64,000 bases of DNA. It comes from Clostridiales bacterium. Lineage in GTDB: Bacteria > Bacillota > Clostridia > Peptostreptococcales > Anaerovoracaceae. Below, in pieces: positions 43,552 to 52,080 of this stretch. The position numbers and the translations under genes are program-made. The notes below the pieces were generated by a model. It was not told the origin of the DNA and searched no databases. It worked only from the letters and a program-made list of their open reading frames with translations. How positions within the stretch are numbered: the stretch's first letter is position 1; each line of letters begins with the position of its first letter. The stretch lies in NCBI GenBank assembly GCA_009911365.1, contig QXXF01000002.1, positions 248,001 through 312,000 on the forward strand, given 5' to 3'.

Positions 43552-44589
43552 TCAGTCCTCCTTATAAAGCAAAATTGAGCCTGTCTTATTTGTAGAACAA
43601 TCATTGCTTGCAGCAACGGCTACCGCATAGAAAGTATTGAAGTCATCTAATTTAGAGGTGTCTATGATGGCTTCAATTATCCACATATTTCCTTTGCTTA
43701 ATGTTGCATCGTATGAAATCACTTTATCAAACGATATGGGCTTATGATTTAAGAAGAATGATATGCCATACCTTGTACCCGGCGTTCCGCAAATCGTATA
43801 ACGCACTGTAAGTGTATCTTTATTGGTAAGATTGATATTGTCATACACTAATTCGCCATCATATGAAATAGTCGAATAAACGCCGCTATCCAATGTATCC
43901 ATAGTAATTCCATCCCAACCGTTTTTCACAAGCTCATTTTCAATAAAAGCGGAAGTAATTTTTTCTTCTGCAACGCTGACATCACGAAAAATATTTTCAC
44001 TTTCTCCATAAAAGATATCGCTGTCTGGAGCATCCTCATTAAAATGCAGTTTCAGCACTCTTTCAAAGTGTTGGTGATACCAGCCGTAACTTGATGTTTC
44101 TTTCATATCGGGTTGGAAAGCGGGATTGGTAATGCTCATGATTGTAATATTTAAAGTATCACCTTTTTTCCCCGTGTTCGGTGTAAACACAAACGAAAAT
44201 TTTTCTTCGTGTTTTTCTGATGTTTGGAAACAATGGAGATACTCATATTCCGCCCTCGTATCATTCACCTTGTATGCCTGTGGCTTTCCGTCCAAAAAGA
44301 GCAGGAAGCCTATGTTATCCAATTTCCCCTCTGATACAAACTGATAGTCCAAGGTAAATTCTCCGCCGTTATACTCATACGGTAAAACACTCTGGTCATC
44401 CGCTCTGGTGGGACTCGCTTCCTCGTGGCTGAGAAAACCTAAAGAGCCATCTTCCTCTGATTTTGTGAATGGATTTTCTTCCGTGTTTTGCGGGGGAGCT
44501 TTTCCGTCCTCTATGTTATAATTTCCGCAAGCTGTCGTAGTGAATAGCAAGCCGCAAATCATAACTAATGATAATATTCGTTTTCGCAT
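43552..44589 (-). CDS. Lipoprotein of unknown family, first gene of the operon
   Basis: This 345-residue lipoprotein has lipobox TTTACG (Cys 21), followed by a Pro/Glu/Asn-rich spacer. The rest is beta-rich with two similar halves containing YEYNGGEFTLDYQFVSEGK and YDGELVYDNINLTNKDTL. No catalytic motif is seen and I do not recognise the family. AGGAGG lies about 9 bases before the ATG. It is the promoter-proximal gene of the operon 44589 to 37582, and the promoter at 44623-44654 carries the paired TTGAC boxes. Confidence 0.75.
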   Translation of the reverse strand: MRKRILSLVMICGLLFTTTACGNYNIEDGKAPPQNTEENPFTKSEEDGSLGFLSHEEASPTRADDQSVLPYEYNGGEFTLDYQFVSEGKLDNIGFLLFLDGKPQAYKVNDTRAEYEYLHCFQTSEKHEEKFSFVFTPNTGKKGDTLNITIMSITNPAFQPDMKETSSYGWYHQHFERVLKLHFNEDAPDSDIFYGESENIFRDVSVAEEKITSAFIENELVKNGWDGITMDTLDSGVYSTISYDGELVYDNINLTNKDTLTVRYTICGTPGTRYGISFFLNHKPISFDKVISYDATLSKGNMWIIEAIIDTSKLDDFNTFYAVAVAASNDCSTNKTGSILLYKED

Positions 44590-44622
44590 TGCTTATCCTC
44601 CTGTCATGTTTGATGTATTTCA

Positions 44623-44654
44623 ATTATAAAAGCCAAATGTCAAAATGCGGTCAA
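44623..44654 (-). promoter_or_regulatory. Promoter with paired TTGAC operator, lipoprotein/ABC operon
   Basis: On the minus strand: TTGAC (44650-44654), N6, TTGAC (44639-44643), N10, TATAAT (44623-44628). The 11-bp spacing is the standard for OmpR/VanR-type regulators bound at the -35 region. The same arrangement with identical spacings precedes the regulator gene at 51794-51825. Confidence 0.7.
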
Positions 44655-44784
44655 GGAATAGAAAATTACATAAGAAAAACCAACAAAGGGTGGGATTCCA
44701 TAAGGATGTTAAATCCAAAGACTTTGTAATCAGCCAGAATGATTGAATTGTAGGCAAATTCAAATCATACGGAAGAATTGCAAA

Positions 44785-44934
44785 ATGGCAAAATCAATTT
44801 TTGAGAGATTAAGCGGCGAATATGAACAGCAAGAAGATTACTTAATACCACGCTTGACTGTACCCGCCGAAGAAGAACATTCAATAGGAATATGGGGACA
44901 GCAGCATCTGGACTATCTGAAACAGTGCCACAAA
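44785..44934 (+). pseudogene. tnpV: tnpV fragment, 5' end only
   Basis: Fifty codons match the N-terminus of TnpV (MAKSIFERLSGEYEQQEDYL, LTVPAEEEHSIGIWGQQHLD, YLKQCHK) and then similarity ends abruptly. The following 44935-45163 holds no recognisable gene. The break marks an insertion or deletion edge between the lipoprotein/ABC operon and the LytTR-linked cassette. Confidence 0.75.
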
Positions 44935-45163
44935 TTCCTAAAAGACTTCACAATTCGGATTGCGGCTGACGCAATCCGATGCTCGCTATCCCTGTGGACA
45001 TCCCGAAAAAGCCATTTTGGTAAAGATGTCTTCTTTCGGCAAGTAAAGTTGAATATATTTTTGAGTTTTGTCCTTATCCAGTGTCATGTTTAGCAAAAGT
45101 TCTAATCTGTATTATCCTGGTATTTTTACATCACTGACCTAAAATTACCCTGTCTAAATTGCA

Positions 45164-45904
45164 TCAGTCTTTTTCATATCCATTTCTTCGATAAAGTACT
45201 AAAAATACAAGAATGCTAATGATTAATTCTCCGATAAGCACTGCGATGTCCAGAGGTTTTAACGTATATGACATTCCCTCTGCAAATCCACTTGCCATCT
45301 CTGTCAACACTCCAGTAAATAAAAACCCTGAGATATGGTGTAATTTTTCGGAAACATTTCCAAACATTGGAATCATCATCAACACGATCACCAATGGATA
45401 AGAAATCAAATTTGCATTCATCTGATTTTTGGCGCAGAGACCAACAATCATTCCCATTACACAACTAATCAGAGAGGCTACCGCACTGACCAGTAAGAAA
45501 GCCACGACAGATACCTGGCTCATAGAAATACCACTAATCACCAATACCACAATATTGATTATATTCATCAACACAAATGGAAATAGAATACTTCCGATAA
45601 AATACTGCATTCCAGTGACTGATGACGTCATTAAGACCCGTAACGTATGTTTCTCTTTCTCTTCTGCAATGGCAGTCCCTACCATCAGGAATCCATCCAT
45701 ACACAAATTAAGGGAAATTCCCAAACTCAGGATCAAAGACACCAGAATGGGTGATAAATCACCTCCCGAATTGATGCTATATAAAATTTTGACCATCCAT
45801 ACCATCGCCACGGTTAGAAGCGGCCCGATCATAATCGCTGTATTGCGGCTGATACAAATCCATTTAATGTGTGCAACTGCTGTTAATTTATTAATATTAT
45901 CCAT
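45164..45904 (-). CDS. ABC-2-type permease (drug/peptide exporter)
   Basis: The 246-residue permease has six predicted membrane segments and an ABC-2 signature-like region (AIAEEKEKHTLRVLMTSSVTG between the second and third segments, shown as EEKEKHTLRVLMTSSV). It forms a two-gene exporter with the ATPase at 45918. Substrate is unknown. The pair follows the predicted LytTR operator at 46894-46922 and so is likely the output of the adjacent AgrC/LytTR-like system. Confidence 0.83.
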   Translation of the reverse strand: MDNINKLTAVAHIKWICISRNTAIMIGPLLTVAMVWMVKILYSINSGGDLSPILVSLILSLGISLNLCMDGFLMVGTAIAEEKEKHTLRVLMTSSVTGMQYFIGSILFPFVLMNIINIVVLVISGISMSQVSVVAFLLVSAVASLISCVMGMIVGLCAKNQMNANLISYPLVIVLMMIPMFGNVSEKLHHISGFLFTGVLTEMASGFAEGMSYTLKPLDIAVLIGELIISILVFLVLYRRNGYEKD

Positions 45905-45917
45905 ATTAAAACTCCTC

Positions 45918-46784
45918 TCACATACTGGCTAATCCAAGGGATGCCCCTGTTACTTGTAAAAATACATGTTCCAATGTTGGCTCACAAGAATGAATACACT
46001 GTATTTCATCTCTCTGCATCCATTCTGAAATTTTTGCAATATTTTGAGGACTTTGCTCTAAGACGACTTCTTCCTGATTATTCAAAAGTAGATGATATTT
46101 TTTATTTTGATTATATTTCAGGCAAAGTTCTTTGGGCGATCCACACTCGACAATTTTCCCCTGATACAAAAGCGCAACTCTATCACAAAGTTTTGTGGCT
46201 TCTTCCATATTATGTGTAGTCAAAAAAATTGACATACCTTCTTCTTTCAGTCCCAACAACATTTTATGAATAGATACCGCAGTCGATGGATCTAATCCGC
46301 TTGTCGGCTCATCAAGAAATAAAATTCTTGGCTTATGAAGCACTGCCCTGGCCAAAACAAGTCTTTGCGTCTGCCCTCTGGAAAGTTTACCTGCCGGCTT
46401 TTTACGATGTTCATACAATTCCACCTGATGTAAGACTTCCTCCACTCTTACACTGGGAACTCGCCATATTTTTGCAAACATACTTAAATTCTGCCATACT
46501 GTCATTTTCTCATAAATTCCGCTTTGATCAGAAACCACGCCAATTTTTTCATAAATTGATTCATCAATATTAACCGTATCTGTATCAAGAATTTTCGCCT
46601 CTCCAGATGTTTGCCTTAACTGTCCTGTGATTATTTTAATCGTGGTAGTTTTTCCAGCGCCCGACGGCCCTAAAAATCCAAGAATTTCGCCTTTATGAAG
46701 CGTAATATTGATATCCTTAAGCGCCAATTCCGTCTTATAGCGCTTAGAAATATGTGATAAATCCAGCAATACATTTTGTTCCAT
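45918..46784 (-). CDS. ABC transporter ATPase (BcrA/drug type)
   Basis: The 288-residue ATPase has Walker A GFLGPSGAGKTTT, signature LSRGQTQRL (Arg in place of the usual Gly of LSGGQ), Walker B RILFLDEPTSGLDP and switch LTTHNMEEA. A C-terminal segment with LEHVFLQVTG is typical of drug or antibiotic exporters. AGAGGG precedes the ATG. It is the first gene after the operator-bearing gap of 160 bases, and is followed by its permease. Confidence 0.87.
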   Translation of the reverse strand: MEQNVLLDLSHISKRYKTELALKDINITLHKGEILGFLGPSGAGKTTTIKIITGQLRQTSGEAKILDTDTVNIDESIYEKIGVVSDQSGIYEKMTVWQNLSMFAKIWRVPSVRVEEVLHQVELYEHRKKPAGKLSRGQTQRLVLARAVLHKPRILFLDEPTSGLDPSTAVSIHKMLLGLKEEGMSIFLTTHNMEEATKLCDRVALLYQGKIVECGSPKELCLKYNQNKKYHLLLNNQEEVVLEQSPQNIAKISEWMQRDEIQCIHSCEPTLEHVFLQVTGASLGLASM

Positions 46785-46893
46785 AACATAACCCTCTTTC
46801 TAAATATTTTCTTTATAATTGCCCTGTTTTTCTATCGCAGAGTAATTATGATGGAAGTATCGTATCATGTTTTATCACCTTTATGCTGAGTTC

Positions 46894-46922
46894 TGCCTGA
46901 ATGATATACTATATTGCCTGAA
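46894..46922 (-). promoter_or_regulatory. Predicted LytTR operator, direct repeat with 21-bp period
   Basis: On the minus strand TTCAGGCA occurs twice, at 46915-46922 and 46894-46901, exactly 21 bp apart. LytTR regulators such as AgrA bind two 9-bp direct repeats with 12-13 bp between, i.e. the same phasing. It lies between the LytTR regulator gene and the ABC ATPase gene it presumably controls. Confidence 0.55.
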
Positions 46923-46944
46923 ATGGCTTGTTAAACGCTGTCAT

Positions 46945-47679
46945 CTAAATTCTACCCAACAACTCCCCCTTCATATTTTTAGAAAACAGACATTTTTCTC
47001 CGTTATCCATAAGAATTTCCCGATGCTTTAAATCTAACTCCTGAATCTTATTTACATTGACCAGATATGACCTGTGAACCCTTAAAAAATGCTCCCTAAA
47101 CTGCTCTTGCAACTCCTGCATGCTGCCAATAAAATCAATACAGTCATTCTTCGCATGAAGTTCTATTCTGTGTGTACGGACACTTGTCTCAAAGAACATA
47201 ATTTCATCCACTGGAACATGCTTGACAATATCCAACACCTTTACTGTAAAGTATTCCTTTTGCTCTCCTTGCTCCTTACACATCCGCTCAGTAATGATCG
47301 CAAGGTTTTTGTGCATTCCAGTCAGCATTTTTTCAGAATTGCCCTTTACTATATAATCCAGCGCTTCCAGGTGATAACGAAATGTCTCAAATGCCAGATC
47401 TGGAAAGGAAGTCACATAGATTAGAAAACCTCTGGTATCAAACTTTCGAATCTGTTGTCCCAGCATAAATCCATCCATCGGCTCATCCTTAAGCTCCACA
47501 TCCAGAAAATAAATTCCTCTCTTTGGATCCGCTGCCACCGCTTCAATAATTTCCTGGGGATGCCTGCTGCACAGAGCAATCTGCATATCATAACCTTCCA
47601 TCATAATTTGTTTTTCTAAAAACTTTCTCTGTGTAGCGAGTATCATCGCATCATCTTCACAAATATAAATTGGAAGCAT
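46945..47679 (-). CDS. LytTR-family response regulator (AgrA-like)
   Basis: This 244-residue regulator has a receiver domain (IYICEDDAMILATQRK at the start, phosphorylated Asp in IYFLDVELKDEPMDG) and a C-terminal LytTR DNA-binding domain (VDEIMFFETSVRTHRIEL, FLRVHRSYLVNVNKIQELD). This matches the AgrA/ComE group that usually works with GHKL kinases sensing peptides. It follows the kinase gene by 29 bases. The direct repeat at 46894-46922 is its likely site. Confidence 0.9.
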   Translation of the reverse strand: MLPIYICEDDAMILATQRKFLEKQIMMEGYDMQIALCSRHPQEIIEAVAADPKRGIYFLDVELKDEPMDGFMLGQQIRKFDTRGFLIYVTSFPDLAFETFRYHLEALDYIVKGNSEKMLTGMHKNLAIITERMCKEQGEQKEYFTVKVLDIVKHVPVDEIMFFETSVRTHRIELHAKNDCIDFIGSMQELQEQFREHFLRVHRSYLVNVNKIQELDLKHREILMDNGEKCLFSKNMKGELLGRI

Positions 47680-47708
47680 ATTTTTTCCTCCACAATTTTT
47701 AACATTTC

Positions 47709-49085
47709 TTATTCCTGTATCTTTAACTCCTGAATAAAATAGCCATCCCTGATTGTTGTTAGAGAGAAGACATTTTCATAATGTTGTAAAATACTTTTAT
47801 AACTTGCAAGGCCAATTCCTCTGTCCGCCCCTCTGGTAGAATAACCTTGCTGCCAAATCTTGTGAAAATCAATGTTTGAATACAATGGATTTCTTACTTG
47901 AAATGTTGTGCATTCTTCCTGGCTGCTAATCATAATATGTATCTGCGGTTTTGGCTTCTTATCTTTTTTTCCTTGTACTTCATCTATAGCATTGTCAATC
48001 AGTATCCCCAGGCATCTGCACAAGTCAGTCGTTCTCAGCCGCGTCCTATCAAATGGATGCAATACTTCTAGTTCACAGGAAATCTGCTCCTGCTGCATTT
48101 TTTCTATTTTCCCCAACAGTAGCCCTTTTACCTCAAGCATATGAATATTTCCAAGCTGTGTCAATCTGCGTATCTGTTCCCCTACCTGATAATCAAAATC
48201 ACTTGTCATATCCTGGATAAAATTCTGCACTGCTTCCATATTTCCCTCTTTTGCCTGAAGGTACATGCCAGACATCATATTTTTATAATCATGACGGAAT
48301 CTTCGCATTTCACTCTGCAGTTTTTCTAAACTCTCAATATAAGCATTTTGCTGCTGCATACTAATCTGCTGAGTCTGAATTTGCTTCTTTTGCATTTCCT
48401 GACGCCCTGCATAACCGAAAATAATAAAAACAATCAGTAGATATAACAGAGAAACGACTGCATTATCGTTACCAACTCGTTCTCCTATTTGCACCATATA
48501 ATAAAGTATTTCAGACAAAATTGGGTATAAACTGATAAAAATAATACTTACCTTTTTCGATTCTTTCCGTTCAATCCACAGTCGGAACATTTTCCCAACT
48601 CCAGTTTTATATAGAAGCAGCACCCAGATAATCTCTATGAGTGGTGTTAATACATACAGAAAAAAATAATATATTAACCGTTCTCCCAAAATGTCCAAAT
48701 GAAAAGTCATATTAGGTGAAAAAAAAACTCCTATATGTACTGCAAAAGATTCCAACATTTCTAAAAAAACAGCCGAAATCCAACAAGTCAGCAGATTTTC
48801 CCGATAGAGAAAATATAAATAAGACATTGCTCCTGTCATTCCCATATAGGTAAACAAGATTTGTCCTGCATTATACCTCCATCTAAAGATACCTACTTTA
48901 TAAAAAACTGTCCCTATCAATGCCCAGACACAGATAAATAATATAGTACAAGCAATTATTTTCACTTTGCGCTCTCTTATTTGATATGGTTTTCGCCCCA
49001 AAAGTAACATAGAGATCCAGAGCATAAATAGCACGCTTATTGCCAAACCAACGGTATTACTGCTGAAAAGCTCCCAAAAACTCAT
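47709..49085 (-). CDS. AgrC-like sensor kinase (GHKL type)
   Basis: The roughly 458-residue protein has six or seven membrane segments in its first 210 residues, a coiled coil with many Gln (about 215-250), the phospho-acceptor box MRRFRHDYKNMMSGMYLQ and a GHKL ATPase (RCLGILIDNAIDEV ... RGIGLASYKSILQHY). This is the plan of AgrC-type peptide sensors. The ATG at 49085 has AGGAGG 12 bases upstream; the upstream GTG lacks a site. No agrB or agrD gene is visible, so it may sense a peptide made elsewhere or a foreign one. Confidence 0.87.
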   Translation of the reverse strand: MSFWELFSSNTVGLAISVLFMLWISMLLLGRKPYQIRERKVKIIACTILFICVWALIGTVFYKVGIFRWRYNAGQILFTYMGMTGAMSYLYFLYRENLLTCWISAVFLEMLESFAVHIGVFFSPNMTFHLDILGERLIYYFFLYVLTPLIEIIWVLLLYKTGVGKMFRLWIERKESKKVSIIFISLYPILSEILYYMVQIGERVGNDNAVVSLLYLLIVFIIFGYAGRQEMQKKQIQTQQISMQQQNAYIESLEKLQSEMRRFRHDYKNMMSGMYLQAKEGNMEAVQNFIQDMTSDFDYQVGEQIRRLTQLGNIHMLEVKGLLLGKIEKMQQEQISCELEVLHPFDRTRLRTTDLCRCLGILIDNAIDEVQGKKDKKPKPQIHIMISSQEECTTFQVRNPLYSNIDFHKIWQQGYSTRGADRGIGLASYKSILQHYENVFSLTTIRDGYFIQELKIQE

Positions 49086-49192
49086 AATCCTCTTATACCT
49101 CCTACAACTTCTCACAATCCTGGCAATCCAGGATTTGCATTTCTCTTACTGATGATATAAATCCACCACACAAAACGGATTTCCATTGAGCA

Positions 49193-49522
49193 AAATCCTT
49201 CTTTCTGGCGCTGAATCCTCAGTTCCTTCCTCCTCTTTGCTGTCTCCCATTCTGCTTTTTCAACCTCAGAAAAAAAAGAATGCTCTCTGCGCATCCTGCC
49301 CGGAGGGCTTTTTGTGATATAGAAATCCGGAGGAATTTCCTATATCACAAGCAAAAAGGCTGGCACCTTCCTGGGAACATTATTGGAATCTACTGCCACC
49401 AAGGTCAAATATGCCCGATTGATTAGTTTTCTTGTTCCCTGAAAGTCTTCCACATAAGTATCTACTCTTATCTCCATTGAGGTGTTGCCTACATAAGTCA
49501 CCTTTGCCATCAATACAATCAA
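49193..49522 (-). pseudogene. Acyl-CoA thioesterase (hotdog), decayed C-terminal part
   Basis: Two frames together spell the C-terminal half of a YciA/BACH-type acyl-CoA hydrolase: LMAKVTYVGNTSMEIRVDTY, VEDFQGTRKLINRAYLTLVA and VDSNNVPRKVP, then after a frameshift EVEKAEWETAKRRKELRIQ and RQKEGF. The N-terminal half is missing; at about 49522 the sequence changes to island non-coding DNA. This is a normal chromosomal metabolic gene, so it records a recombination with another genome or locus. Confidence 0.8.
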
Positions 49523-49824
49523 AACAGCGTAGCCCTAAAGCCACATTGTCTACATAGCATCATATCATTTAGTCTTTGAAAAAACAATATCCTTACGGAA
49601 TACCATCCAACTGTGATTTCTCACAAGCCTGCTGGTTCTGCGTTATGTGTCTTACTTTTTATGTTGCTCGATAAATGGGAAAAGGTATCAAATAAATAGT
49701 ATCTATTTTGCAACAAATCTATAAATCGCATAAATTACCCATATACTTTTTTATCCATTTCAATTCCTCCAAAATAAATCTTGATTTGATTCTTTGCCAA
49801 TCACTTTTTACTCCAATAAAAATA
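49523..49824. other. Gene-free stretch with a KTR-flank remnant
   Basis: Minus-strand sequence at about 49590-49660 (ACACATAACGCAGAACC and nearby AATCACAG) resembles the 3' flank of the KTR genes at 31848 and 37582. An isolated GGAGG-ATG near 49760 opens only seven codons. No gene is called. Confidence 0.5.
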
Positions 49825-51108
49825 TCACCCCACTTTGTTGACTGCAAGTTTAATTGTTACAGAAGCTCCACTCGGAGTAACATTTGAAAGTTTTAAACAT
49901 CCGCCGTGTTTCTGGCTAAGGACACGGCTTGTAGCCAATCCCAATCCCATATGTTCACCCGTTTTATCCTCAGAATAAAGAAAGGTATTCTTTTTGCGGA
50001 GCATTGCCTTTGAAAATCCTTTGCCGTCGTCTGTAATGGTTATAGTAAGTACATCATCAATAAATGTGTATAGGAAACTCACTTTGCTATTAGCATATCG
50101 AATGGCATTAGAAAAGATATTCTCAACAATACGGTAAAATATTTGCTCATCTAATTTTACTTGACATTCGGATACGGTAGAATGATATTCAATCTCCAGG
50201 CTATGTTGTCCTGCAATAAGTGAAAGGCTTTCTGTAGCATTTTTTAAAAAATCTGGTAACTGAACAACAGAATACTTTGTTTCGGTTTCTTCAATGGTAT
50301 TCAAATCACGAATATAATCTGTATAACGCTCAAGTCGTTTTGAGGTTATCGCAAGGTTGGATAGTGTATGCTGCAATTTCTCATCATTCAGACTTCCATT
50401 TGTAAAGCATTGCTGCATATATTCGACATAGCCCTCTATAATCGCAATCGGATTTCTGAGGTCATGTGCCACTGATGCCTGTAAAATTCTCCGCTGCTCA
50501 ATCATATTCCATAGCTGTCGGTTGTTATCATACAAAGCTTGCCGCATTTCTTCAAAAGCTGTGCAGAGCCTGCCTAATTCATCGTTACTGTTATAAGCAA
50601 CCGTAAAATCAAGGTCTTGCCCCTTTATATGCTTTGTTGCATCTGCAAGAACCTGAATTGGCGGCGATAGCTTTTTCCTATAAAACCACCATGCACATAA
50701 CATGATTCCTATAACTGAATAGATAAAAGGAAGCCCTACCATAGAAATGCTTATTGCTCTATATAGTAACTGTTGTTTTGGGCGAAGTGTGGAGAAGCTG
50801 GATTCTATTCTCTCTATTGTAAATTCTGTATCCCCTAACTTTTCTTCTTCCGATTTAGCGGGGGTAAGTATAGACACTTTAGAAGGTTCATCAAGTATCA
50901 ATCTTTGCTTTGCCTCAGATACCGTCCCATCTACCATAATAGTCTGTGTATGCAGCCAAATTTCCTGTGATTCGGGGAGGATATTCTTCTGCACACGGTA
51001 ACAGATATAAATTGTCAAAGCAGAGGATGTAAAAACAATTATCAGTGTAATAGCAACCGTCCAGATAAATGCACTTTTAATAGATTTTACTTTCTTCATT
51101 TTTTCCAT
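49825..51108 (-). CDS. Sensor histidine kinase, HAMP type
   Basis: The 427-residue kinase has a membrane segment near residues 12-34, an outside domain of about 90 residues, a second segment near 125-147, a HAMP linker (LSPPIQVLADATKHIKGQDL), the phospho-His box ASVAHDLRNPIAIIEGY and ATP sites IVENIFSNAIRYA, TDDGKGF and MGLGLATSRV. It overlaps the regulator gene by 13 bases. The compact outside domain suggests direct sensing of a peptide or envelope stress. The shared operator pattern ties it to the lipoprotein/ABC operon at 38.3-44.6 kb. Confidence 0.88.
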   Translation of the reverse strand: MEKMKKVKSIKSAFIWTVAITLIIVFTSSALTIYICYRVQKNILPESQEIWLHTQTIMVDGTVSEAKQRLILDEPSKVSILTPAKSEEEKLGDTEFTIERIESSFSTLRPKQQLLYRAISISMVGLPFIYSVIGIMLCAWWFYRKKLSPPIQVLADATKHIKGQDLDFTVAYNSNDELGRLCTAFEEMRQALYDNNRQLWNMIEQRRILQASVAHDLRNPIAIIEGYVEYMQQCFTNGSLNDEKLQHTLSNLAITSKRLERYTDYIRDLNTIEETETKYSVVQLPDFLKNATESLSLIAGQHSLEIEYHSTVSECQVKLDEQIFYRIVENIFSNAIRYANSKVSFLYTFIDDVLTITITDDGKGFSKAMLRKKNTFLYSEDKTGEHMGLGLATSRVLSQKHGGCLKLSNVTPSGASVTIKLAVNKVG

Positions 51109-51770
51109 CTATATCCCATCCCCCAAATTGTTTCTATATATTCCTTGCCCGTAGCTTCAGTCATTTTATTTCTGATTTTTCGGATATGCTCTTTTATAAC
51201 ATTGCTGTCGCCCTCAGCATTAAAGCCCCATACGGCTTCGTATATCCGTTCTTTATCAAATATCTGGTTAGCGTTACTCATCAGAAACTCGACAATATCA
51301 AATTCACGATTTGATAAGTTCAGCGACCTTTCTCCATAAAAAATTTTGCGTTCAGCAAGATTTACAATTAAGCCTTGTGAAGATACGATTTTAGGAGTAC
51401 ACTTGCTTCTCTCGTCCCTCCGCAGGTGAGCCGCCACCCTTGCGGTCAATTCTTGTAAACTAAAAGGCTTGGTTATGTAGTCATCGCCGCCGACCTGCAA
51501 ACCGTTTACCTTGTCCTGTTCTGTAATCCGAGCTGTCAAAAACAAAATAGGGCAGGTGACATTATTACGGATAATCTTGCATAGCTCCAATCCGTCCATT
51601 TCGGGCATGTTGATGTCAAGCAAAATTAAATCTGAATATGTATTCAGCATTGATATTGCCTGCTCCGCATCTTCCGCTACAAAAGTCTCATATCCACAAT
51701 CCTGCAAGTGGCTTGACAATAATTCAGTCAGCATTTTTTCATCATCAATAATGAGTATTTTATACGCCAT
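51096..51770 (-). CDS. Response regulator, OmpR/VanR family
   Basis: The 224-residue regulator has receiver motifs IIDDEKMLTELL, the phosphorylated Asp in LILLDINMPEMDG, LTARI and ITKPFSL, and a winged-helix C-terminus (LSNREFDIVEFLMSNANQIF ... IRKIRNKM ... WGMGYRWKK). GGAGG lies about 9 bases before the ATG. The promoter just upstream carries two TTGAC boxes, so autoregulation is likely. It is preceded by the small HTH gene, as the immunity cassette is. Confidence 0.9.
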   Translation of the reverse strand: MAYKILIIDDEKMLTELLSSHLQDCGYETFVAEDAEQAISMLNTYSDLILLDINMPEMDGLELCKIIRNNVTCPILFLTARITEQDKVNGLQVGGDDYITKPFSLQELTARVAAHLRRDERSKCTPKIVSSQGLIVNLAERKIFYGERSLNLSNREFDIVEFLMSNANQIFDKERIYEAVWGFNAEGDSNVIKEHIRKIRNKMTEATGKEYIETIWGMGYRWKK

Positions 51771-51793
51771 AATAAAAACCTCCAGTCTAATAA

Positions 51794-51825
51794 ATAATAA
51801 AATCTAAAAGTCAAAAATCAGTCAA
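51794..51825 (-). promoter_or_regulatory. Promoter with paired TTGAC operator, regulator/kinase genes
   Basis: On the minus strand: TTGAC (51821-51825), N6, TTGAC (51810-51814), N10, TATTAT (51794-51799). Spacings are identical to the promoter at 44623-44654. The distal box overlaps the stop codon of the small HTH gene. Confidence 0.68.
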
Positions 51826-52001
51826 TTTCTTATTTTCTTTCTTCGGGCATCAGCAGGCTTTTTGGTATCTTTAGGAATAAGCCATACCCGATTTATGTTC
51901 AACACGCCTTCAATACGATTTTCCTTGCATAACCGCTGCACCCACCGAAGCGATACATTCCATTTTTCTGCGGCTTCCTGTGCCGTCATATATTCAAACA
52001 T
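51822..52001 (-). CDS. Small excisionase-like helix-turn-helix protein
   Basis: The 59-residue protein reads MFEYMTAQEAAEKWNVSLRW, VQRLCKENRIEGVLNINRVW, LIPKDTKKPADARRKKIRN. It has the small HTH fold that binds DNA in excisionase-like proteins, with the normal family C-terminus (PADAR). It is a paralog of 26243-26461 with near-identical N-terminal residues. It heads the regulator/kinase genes and shares their upstream promoter at 52030-52058; GGGAGG lies about 8 bases before the ATG. Confidence 0.75.
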   Translation of the reverse strand: MFEYMTAQEAAEKWNVSLRWVQRLCKENRIEGVLNINRVWLIPKDTKKPADARRKKIRN

Positions 52002-52029
52002 AACTGGCCTCCCACTGTGTACTATATAT

Positions 52030-52058
52030 AGTATAGCCGTTTAAACGAACTATATCAA
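52030..52058 (-). promoter_or_regulatory. Promoter of the HTH-regulator-kinase genes, with a palindrome
   Basis: TTGATA (52053-52058) and TATACT (52030-52035) are 17 bases apart on the minus strand. The spacer holds a perfect 10-bp palindrome, CGTTTAAACG (52038-52047), placed to block RNA polymerase if bound by a repressor. Confidence 0.6.
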
Positions 52059-52080
52059 GTGTGCAAATATGAATTTTCAC

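Noticed and set aside
49112-49294. Small frame next to the AgrC-like kinase, considered as a peptide signal precursor
   Set aside because: Its middle part matches the C-terminal tail of an acyl-CoA thioesterase, so it is pseudogene sequence.
51862-52044. Plus-strand frame opposite the small HTH gene
   Set aside because: The minus-strand 59-codon frame matches the HTH family and its paralog; the plus frame is a shadow.
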